From the NCBI GenBank assembly GCA_031257945.1, contig JAIRNU010000099.1, positions 1-9,537 of the forward strand: a DNA stretch of 9,537 bases. Reading direction: 5' to 3'. This stretch comes from Holosporales bacterium (GTDB lineage Bacteria > Pseudomonadota > Alphaproteobacteria > BNTO01). Of this stretch, positions 1-4,032 are shown piece after piece (within the stretch, counting starts at the first letter, position 1; every line of letters begins with the position of its first letter). Below the pieces are notes generated by a model. That model was not told the origin of the DNA. It saw only the letters and a list, made by a program, of their open reading frames with translations, and searched no databases. The position numbers were made by a program, and so were the translations under genes.

Positions 1-87
1 ATGGGCCTCCTGGTGTGAAAGTGCTGTGGACAGGGTGGATGAAACTGGAGGTACTTATGGAATACAAAGAGTTCCTCGCGTAGTTTT

Positions 88-357
88 TTGCGGGGGAGGG
101 GAAACGGGTCAAGTGTAGGTGTTGCTGGGGGGCCTGGAGTATATGGCCAATACATATGGGCAGTTGATTTAGAGCGAAGTGGTCTAAGACCTGATCTTAT
201 GGCAGCACCAGAAGATCTTGCGCTTGCGCGTCGTACTGGTTGGACGTCCTACAGTTTGCTAACGCAAATAGCAATTGTCGGGATGGCGGCTCTGTTTGGT
301 TACTGTGGCTTTTTACTAATATGGCGATACTTTTGGAGGCCAATTATTGAGCAGTAA
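88..357 (+). CDS. C-terminal part of an unrecognised membrane protein, probably frameshifted
   Basis: I do not recognise this protein. The open frame ending at TAA 355-357 gives about 89 residues, counted from a TTG at 88 that has no Shine-Dalgarno sequence, so TTG is unlikely to be the true start. Residues 1-20 are Gly/Ser rich. A soluble stretch with an acidic, Leu-rich segment (PDLMAAPEDLALARR) follows. Near the end is a hydrophobic segment of about 22 residues (IAIVGMAALFGYCGFLLIW), then a basic/aromatic tail, as expected for a C-terminal membrane anchor. The frame starting at position 2 is open from the window edge to a TAG at 116-118. A single lost G in the tract at 91-100 would join it to this frame and give a continuous Gly-rich linker. 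A real gene therefore probably begins left of the window and is broken here, by mutation or by sequencing error. A GGAGG plus ATG at 47-59 opens only an eight-codon frame. The stop codon lies inside the left direct repeat of the palindromic element that follows. Confidence 0.4.
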   Translation: MRGRGNGSSVGVAGGPGVYGQYIWAVDLERSGLRPDLMAAPEDLALARRTGWTSYSLLTQIAIVGMAALFGYCGFLLIWRYFWRPIIEQ

Positions 358-468
358 TTTTGTATATACCTCTTCAACTAAAGATGCTGGATTGTTCTAT
401 CCGAAAAGCCGTGATTTTGTGCGGATATTGGGCCGGAATCTTTAGTTGATTGGGTATAATTTTGTATA
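355..468. repeat. 12-bp direct repeat pair flanking a palindromic element
   Basis: TAATTTTGTATA occurs at 355-366 and again, without mismatch, at 457-468. The two copies lie exactly seven bases outside the two arms of the 12-bp perfect inverted repeat at 374-385 and 438-449. This symmetric placement is what a target-site duplication would look like. The left copy supplies the stop codon of the upstream gene, so an insertion here would have left that reading frame unchanged. Confidence 0.6.
367..456. mobile_element. MITE-like palindromic element, 90 bp
   Basis: The ends are inverted repeats. TACC-N3-TCAACTAAAGAT at 367-385 matches the reverse complement of 438-456 at 16 of 19 positions, including 12 consecutive bases. 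Inside, CTGG/CCGG (387-390 with 433-436, one G-U) and TATCCG/CGGATA (398-403 with 422-427) allow the whole unit to fold into one long hairpin. Perfect 12-bp direct repeats flank it. There is no coding capacity, so if mobile it would need a transposase acting in trans. Duplications of 10-12 bp are known for parts of the IS4 family, but I see no sequence that assigns this element to a family. A nine-base relic of the terminal motif (ACTAAAGAT) recurs at 504-512. The alternative is a fixed structural element or attenuator behind the upstream gene; no T tract follows either arm. Confidence 0.55.
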
Positions 469-483
469 GGTTACATCCGTGAG

Positions 484-520
484 AAAAAAGTTGAGAGCTA
501 CCGACTAAAGATAGCTTTCA
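484..520 (-). terminator. Candidate intrinsic terminator, leftward
   Basis: The arms TGAGAGCTA (492-500) and TAGCTTTCA (512-520) form a nine-base-pair stem with one G-U pair and an 11-nt loop. Read on the minus strand, the stem is followed after two bases by six T (A484-A489 on the plus strand). This is the layout of a Rho-independent terminator for leftward transcription. No T tract follows on the plus strand. It may back up the structure at 763-806 or end an unannotated leftward transcript. Confidence 0.45.
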
Positions 521-762
521 CTTTACACTTCAGCGGTCATTCCGTTGCCTGATTCCTGGTTTAGCTTTATTAACTTGCAAAAACGATACAGACGCTAGGA
601 AAATCAGTGGCCCAGTCCATATCAAAAACAGGCATAAAAATCTTAGGATTTGCGCGGGTTCGCTGTGTTCAGTGTTCCCTCAAAATTGCAACATTTCCCT
701 AAAAAAACCACGAGAGCAGGCCGATCGCGACAACAATCCCGTCCTCCATCACGAAATGACGC

Positions 763-806
763 AAAAAACAGAGCTGTGGATGGTTCACAACGACGACGCC
801 ACAACT
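763..806 (-). terminator. Candidate intrinsic terminator of the tRNA-fMet transcript
   Basis: AGCTGTGG (772-779) can pair with CCACAACT (799-806), eight base pairs with one G-U, around a 19-nt loop. Read leftward, three bases separate the stem from a run of six T (A763-A768 on the plus strand). It lies about 30 nt beyond the 3' end of the tRNA gene on the same strand, where a terminator is expected. The long loop makes it only moderately convincing. Confidence 0.5.
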
Positions 807-833
807 ACCTCACGCTTACAGCGAGACACACAT

Positions 834-910
<77 letters not shown>

Positions 911-913
911 ATA

Positions 914-932
914 CGGTCCATTGTAGGGACCG
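914..932. promoter_or_regulatory. Perfect palindrome centred on the tRNA-fMet -10 box
   Basis: CGGTCC (914-919), seven bases, and GGACCG (927-932) form a perfect 6-bp inverted repeat. The seven-base centre contains the whole -10 hexamer (920-925) of the leftward tRNA promoter. The placement and the 19-bp size resemble an operator for a dimeric repressor. No regulator gene is present in the window, so its role is inferred from position only. Confidence 0.35.
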
Positions 933-948
933 CAGATGATGAAGTCAA
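920..948 (-). promoter_or_regulatory. Promoter of tRNA-fMet
   Basis: On the minus strand, TTGACT (948-943) is followed after exactly 17 bp by TACAAT (925-920), five of six matches to each sigma-70-type consensus hexamer. The -10 box ends nine bases before the first base of the tRNA, so transcription would start within a few bases of the mature 5' end. This is the best-formed promoter in the window, as expected for a strongly expressed tRNA. Confidence 0.8.
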
Positions 949-972
949 TACCCTTTTTGAGTATTTGAGTTA

Positions 973-1025
973 CTATTCTGTTACAGCCAAGGCATTATCC
1001 GAAACTGAGGGCAATGCCAGAATAG
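973..1025. repeat. Bulged stem-loop
   Basis: CTATTCT (973-979) pairs with AGAATAG (1019-1025). After a bulge on the left side only, GGCATT (991-996) pairs with AATGCC (1013-1018), and CC (999-1000) pairs with GG (1009-1010) after one mismatch. Together they give about 15 paired positions closed by an eight-base loop. There is no T tract and no flanking direct repeat, so it is neither a convincing terminator nor a clear insertion. Confidence 0.4.
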
Positions 1026-1052
1026 AACCGAGGACTGCTCACCTATTCGCCA

Positions 1053-1172
1053 GAACTCGGCTGGGCCATTTAGTTCTAGCATAAACACGGCAGAAAGCCT
1101 TACCACTTAGTTCTGACTGGTTGCTGAATTTCTACCAGCTCTGAGGGAGAACTAAAAGGCCCTGGAACTCGG
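1053..1172. repeat. 8-bp (up to 11-bp) direct repeat pair flanking an inverted-repeat element
   Basis: GAACTCGG occurs at 1053-1060 and 1165-1172, immediately outside the two inverted-repeat ends of the element at 1061-1164. The match runs on for three more bases (CTG). That is expected if the element itself begins with CTG and the downstream flank happens to do so too. The arrangement fits an 8-bp target-site duplication. Confidence 0.5.
1061..1164. mobile_element. Second MITE-like element, 104 bp
   Basis: The left end CTGGGCCATTTAGTTCT (1061-1077) and the reverse complement of the right end (1148-1164) agree at 15 of 17 positions. An inner copy of TTAGTTCT at 1107-1114 gives the right arm a second possible partner, helped by GCCTT (1097-1101) with AAGGC (1156-1160). 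Eight-bp direct repeats abut both ends. There is no coding capacity. Eight-bp duplications are made by several IS families (IS6, IS66, IS256, ISL3 among others), and the ends do not identify one. They do not look like the GTAA-type ends of IS66, so no link to the IS66 fragment at the other edge is claimed. The element differs in sequence from the one at 367-456. Confidence 0.5.
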
Positions 1173-1201
1173 CTGAGTAGTACCCAAAAAGGACAAATAT
1201 C

Positions 1202-1230
1202 TTGAGCCTTGCTCTCGTTTTTATTACTAT
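1202..1230 (+). promoter_or_regulatory. Candidate promoter of xth
   Basis: TTGAGC (1202-1207) and TACTAT (1225-1230) are separated by exactly 17 bp. Transcription would start near 1237, giving a leader of about 28 nt before the ATG at 1265. This supports ATG 1265 as the start rather than the in-frame TTG at 1202, which would be the -35 box itself. Confidence 0.55.
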
Positions 1231-1264
1231 TCGCTGGGAAGCTGGCAGTTTAACAGGCTTTTTT

Positions 1265-2071
1265 ATGAAGATTATCACTTGGAATGTGAATTCCGTACGA
1301 GCACGCCTTGGCTGCATTAGTAACGTCATAAAGGGGGAATGCCCAGACGTCCTACTACTGCAGGAAATAAAATGCATGGAAAATTCTTTCCCGTTTTCGT
1401 TTTTTGAAGATATGGGGTTTGTTTGCCGGGTCTTAGGACAAAAATCATACAACGGTGTTGCTATCGTTTCGAAAGTATCTGTGGAGGATGTAGCCATGGG
1501 GCTGCCGTCTTTTCCAGAAGACCCCAGCGCACGCTACATTGAGGCAGTTGTTGCCGGGAAGATACGTATTGCAAGTCTGTATGTCCCTAATGGCGGTCTT
1601 ATAGTCAACGGCGAGAGCTACGTTTATAAGCTAAATTTTCTGGACAAATTGGCAGAGCATTTGCTGCGAATCAATGGTTATAACGAAGCGATCATTATTG
1701 GCGGGGATTATAATATTGCTCCCGACAACCGCGACGTATACGACGAAAAAATTTGGCATGAGAAGGTTTGTTGCACGACCAAAGAGCGGCACTCGTTAAC
1801 AAATCTTAAAAATATAGGGTTTGCGGATGTGTTGGAAAATTTCTTTGATAAGGACGAGGGAAATCGTGTAAAGAAGAGGCCGTTTACTTGGTGGGATTAC
1901 AAATCGAAATCTTCATTCGCAAAAAATACGGGATTGCGACTTGACCTGTTCTTAGCTAACGAAATTGCTACTAGTATTATTGAAGACGTAAAAGTAGAGG
2001 CCAGTACGCGAGCCATGGAAAAGCCCTCCGATCATGCACCAGTTATTATTACCACTAAAGAGGCTTCGTAG
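1265..2071 (+). CDS. xth: Exodeoxyribonuclease III (AP endonuclease)
   Basis: This cytoplasmic Mg2+-dependent nuclease of the exonuclease/endonuclease/phosphatase fold nicks DNA at abasic sites and degrades 3' ends in base excision repair. From ATG 1265 the product is 268 residues, the same length as E. coli XthA. The catalytic set is complete: N7 in ITWNVNSVRAR, E34 in LLQEIK, Y106 in LYVPNG, D148 and N150 in GGDYNIAP, D227 in GLRLDLFL, and D256-H257 in SDHAPV. The W-W-D motif near residue 210 is also present. In-frame codons upstream to TTG 1202 show no family similarity and overlap the promoter. An AGG at 1255-1257, seven bases before the ATG, is the only Shine-Dalgarno candidate. The gene appears monocistronic: it has its own promoter and is followed by a 340-bp spacer. 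The AP endonuclease activity is expected from the family. The sequence alone does not show how strong the 3'-5' exonuclease activity is. Confidence 0.97.
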   Translation: MKIITWNVNSVRARLGCISNVIKGECPDVLLLQEIKCMENSFPFSFFEDMGFVCRVLGQKSYNGVAIVSKVSVEDVAMGLPSFPEDPSARYIEAVVAGKIRIASLYVPNGGLIVNGESYVYKLNFLDKLAEHLLRINGYNEAIIIGGDYNIAPDNRDVYDEKIWHEKVCCTTKERHSLTNLKNIGFADVLENFFDKDEGNRVKKRPFTWWDYKSKSSFAKNTGLRLDLFLANEIATSIIEDVKVEASTRAMEKPSDHAPVIITTKEAS

Positions 2072-2411
2072 TAGTAGATTTTAGGTAATTTGGGGGGCTG
2101 CTTCCTTACTCCTAGACATTGCGGATTTTATTGCATAGTGAGAAAACGAGCCGCGAATTACACATTGCGTTTTAAGAAAGCAACCCATTTACAGTTAATA
2201 ATGTATTAAAATGAAAATAAATTCTCGGGGCCAAGTAATGGGGCTGTATTATTATAGTAAAGACTTATCGAGAATATTGCAAAATTAAAAACAAACATGT
2301 AGGAAGTTGAGTTTTTTGTAATACATATTGGTTTTTTTGCGGAAAATCGGTATATAATGTGTTCGGATGTTTGTGTTGACCGAATAACAGTTTTTTGAAA
2401 GGGTTTATATT
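2072..2411. other. Spacer between xth and nusA
   Basis: No gene is supported. A direct repeat ACATTGCG lies at 2116-2123 and 2162-2169. ATTCTCG (2221-2227) and CGAGAAT (2269-2275) could pair around a 41-nt loop. The last 90 bases are AT-rich and carry the likely nusA promoter. I see no clear intrinsic terminator for xth. rimP, the usual gene upstream of nusA, is absent. Confidence 0.6.
2328..2358 (+). promoter_or_regulatory. Candidate promoter of the nusA-infB-ligA unit
   Basis: TTGGTT (2328-2333) is followed after 17 bp by TATATA (2351-2356), or after 19 bp by the consensus TATAAT (2353-2358), within the string TATATAATG. Transcription would start near 2365, leaving a leader of about 47 nt. 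An AAAGGG at 2398-2403 lies eight bases before the TTG start codon of nusA. The -10 region is strong and the -35 is weak. Confidence 0.5.
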
Positions 2412-4019
2412 TTGAATAGTCGTAAAGTAAAAGGTGCAGAAAAAGCGGTAGTAAAGCCACCGAGGCATGAATTGTTGCAAGTAGCTGAGGTTGTTGCTAG
2501 GGAAAAAGGGATTGAAATTGATGAAGCTCTCGAGGCAATGGAAGCTGCAGTACAAAAAATCGCAAAGACAAAGTATGGTGCTGATAACGATATCCGCGTG
2601 GGAATTGATCGTACTACCGGCGAAATAAGCGTCAAACGAGTTGTTACTGTGGTCGCCTCGATCGATAACGAAGCCGCAGAGATATCTATAGACGAAGCCA
2701 GGGCAGTGCAGGCCGATGTTGAAGTCGGTAGTGAATTCGTTGAAGAGCTTCCCCCGATAGATTTCGTAAGGTCCGCCGCGCAGGTCGCCCGCCAAATTAT
2801 TGTGCAGAAAGTGCGCGAAGCTGAGCGGAGCCGCCAGTATACTGAGTTTGTGGAAAGGAAGGGCGAAATTGTTAGCGGGGTCGTTAAGCAAGTAGATTAT
2901 GGCCAGGTCATAGTTGAAGTCGGCAAAACGGAGGGAGTCATCAACAAAAACGATAACATCCCACGGCAGATGTTTAAAATGGGAGATAGAATTAAGGCGT
3001 TACTTGTGGATATTCAGCCTGAATCGTCCGGCCCGATGTTAATTCTTTCTAGAACCAATAATAACTTTATAAAAAAGCTTTTTGAGCAAGAAGTCACGGA
3101 AGTTTACGATGGGCTTGTTAAGATTGTCGCTGTAGCAAGGGATCCTGGCAGCCGCGCGAAAGTCGCAGTATATTCGGCTGACCAAAGGGTTGATGCCGTT
3201 GGTGCGTGCGTTGGTGTCCGCGGAAACCGCGTTCAGTCAGTTACATCAGAAATCCATGGGGAAAAGATTGATATAATCCAGTGGTCCTCAGATACCGCAA
3301 CTTACATTATGAATGCGCTTTCCTTGCAGGAGATCAAGCGCGTTGTGATTGATGAAGCTGCTGGCAAGATAGAGGTAATCGTGGACGATGGAGCTTTGAG
3401 CCAGGCTATAGGACGTCGTGGACAGAATGTGCGCCTAGCGTCTATGCTGACGAAGTGGCGTATTTCTGTGGTGTCACAGACAGATGATGCAAAAAAGAGG
3501 GCTGTGCAAAATGCTACTGCCGTAAATTCACTAGTGCATGACTTGGAGATAGACGAGATGATGGCAAGGCTTCTTATTTCCGAGGGTTTCCTTTCTGCTG
3601 ACGATATCGCTCAGTCGGAATTAGAGGATTTCTCGGATATTGAGGGGCTGGACGAGGCGATAGCGAAAGAGTTGCGGGAAAGGGCAATTAAGCGCGTCGA
3701 TGAGCAGGAAGAGAAGTTTTTCAATATGTGCCAGGAGTTAGGGATTGGCGATGATTTGTTAACGCTAGAGGGGCTAGATGTTCCAATGTTCATTAAATTG
3801 ATTGATGCTGGAATCAGAACGCGCGACGATGTAGCGGATCTTTCAAACGATGAATTGGTGGATATCGTGGGCGCGACTTTTCTTTCATTGGAAAATGCTG
3901 GTGATATTATTATGGACGCTAGGAAGGCTTGGTTCGTTGAGGAAGACGTGGGGAACGCGGAAGGAAAATCCGTAGAAGGCGATTTTGGTGGATCTAGTGG
4001 ATCCGGGACAGATAGGTAA
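2412..4019 (+). CDS. nusA: Transcription termination/antitermination factor NusA
   Basis: NusA binds RNA polymerase and nascent RNA, prolongs pausing, aids intrinsic termination and takes part in antitermination complexes. The 535 residues show the family order. The N-terminal polymerase-binding domain starts at RHELLQVAEVVAREK (about residue 18). The S1 domain starts near 151 (GEIVSGVVKQVDYG). KH1 has the GVRGNRV motif at 268-274 and KH2 has GRRGQNVR at 334-341. The C-terminal acidic helix-hairpin-helix repeats (about 375-515) end in an ARKAWF segment typical of alphaproteobacteria. The start is TTG at 2412: the frame is closed upstream by TAA at 2385-2387, no ATG or GTG precedes the conserved domain, and AAAGGG sits eight bases upstream. 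This gives a short basic extension of about 16 residues before family similarity begins. Only 13 nt separate the stop codon from infB, so the two are surely co-transcribed. Confidence 0.97.
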   Translation: MNSRKVKGAEKAVVKPPRHELLQVAEVVAREKGIEIDEALEAMEAAVQKIAKTKYGADNDIRVGIDRTTGEISVKRVVTVVASIDNEAAEISIDEARAVQADVEVGSEFVEELPPIDFVRSAAQVARQIIVQKVREAERSRQYTEFVERKGEIVSGVVKQVDYGQVIVEVGKTEGVINKNDNIPRQMFKMGDRIKALLVDIQPESSGPMLILSRTNNNFIKKLFEQEVTEVYDGLVKIVAVARDPGSRAKVAVYSADQRVDAVGACVGVRGNRVQSVTSEIHGEKIDIIQWSSDTATYIMNALSLQEIKRVVIDEAAGKIEVIVDDGALSQAIGRRGQNVRLASMLTKWRISVVSQTDDAKKRAVQNATAVNSLVHDLEIDEMMARLLISEGFLSADDIAQSELEDFSDIEGLDEAIAKELRERAIKRVDEQEEKFFNMCQELGIGDDLLTLEGLDVPMFIKLIDAGIRTRDDVADLSNDELVDIVGATFLSLENAGDIIMDARKAWFVEEDVGNAEGKSVEGDFGGSSGSGTDR

Positions 4020-4032
4020 TTGGTAGTCGTTA

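Larger units (their letters stand above)
358..833. other. Gene-free spacer between the broken membrane gene and tRNA-fMet
   Basis: No credible coding region was found. The stretch contains the palindromic element at 367-456, a stem-loop with a leftward T tract at 484-520, and a second leftward terminator-like structure at 763-806. The interval 521-762 shows no tRNA, and none of the RNase P, tmRNA or SRP RNA core motifs I looked for. Short plus-strand frames reaching into 834-877 encode the string GTGFEPMTFRL, a well-known artefact of translating a tRNA gene on the wrong strand. Confidence 0.6.
911..1264. other. Divergent spacer between tRNA-fMet and xth
   Basis: No protein is supported here. 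From left to right the spacer holds the leftward tRNA promoter with its palindrome, a stem-loop at 973-1025, a MITE-like element at 1061-1164 with its flanking repeats, and a rightward promoter at 1202-1230 for xth. A minus-strand frame crossing 1132-1497 is a shadow of xth. Confidence 0.6.

Noticed and set aside
47..83. Strong GGAGG with ATG at 57
   Set aside because: It opens a frame of only eight codons, in a different frame from both flanking open stretches. A leader peptide cannot be excluded but nothing supports one.
1202..1264. In-frame upstream start of xth at TTG 1202
   Set aside because: The extra 21 residues have no family counterpart, the length from ATG 1265 equals that of E. 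coli XthA, and 1202-1207 fits a -35 box.
2085..2115. AGGAAGCAGCC on the minus strand, matching the core of bacterial SRP (4.5S) RNA
   Set aside because: The partner strand that should pair with AGCAGCC and the GGAA tetraloop hairpin are missing, so this is most likely chance similarity.
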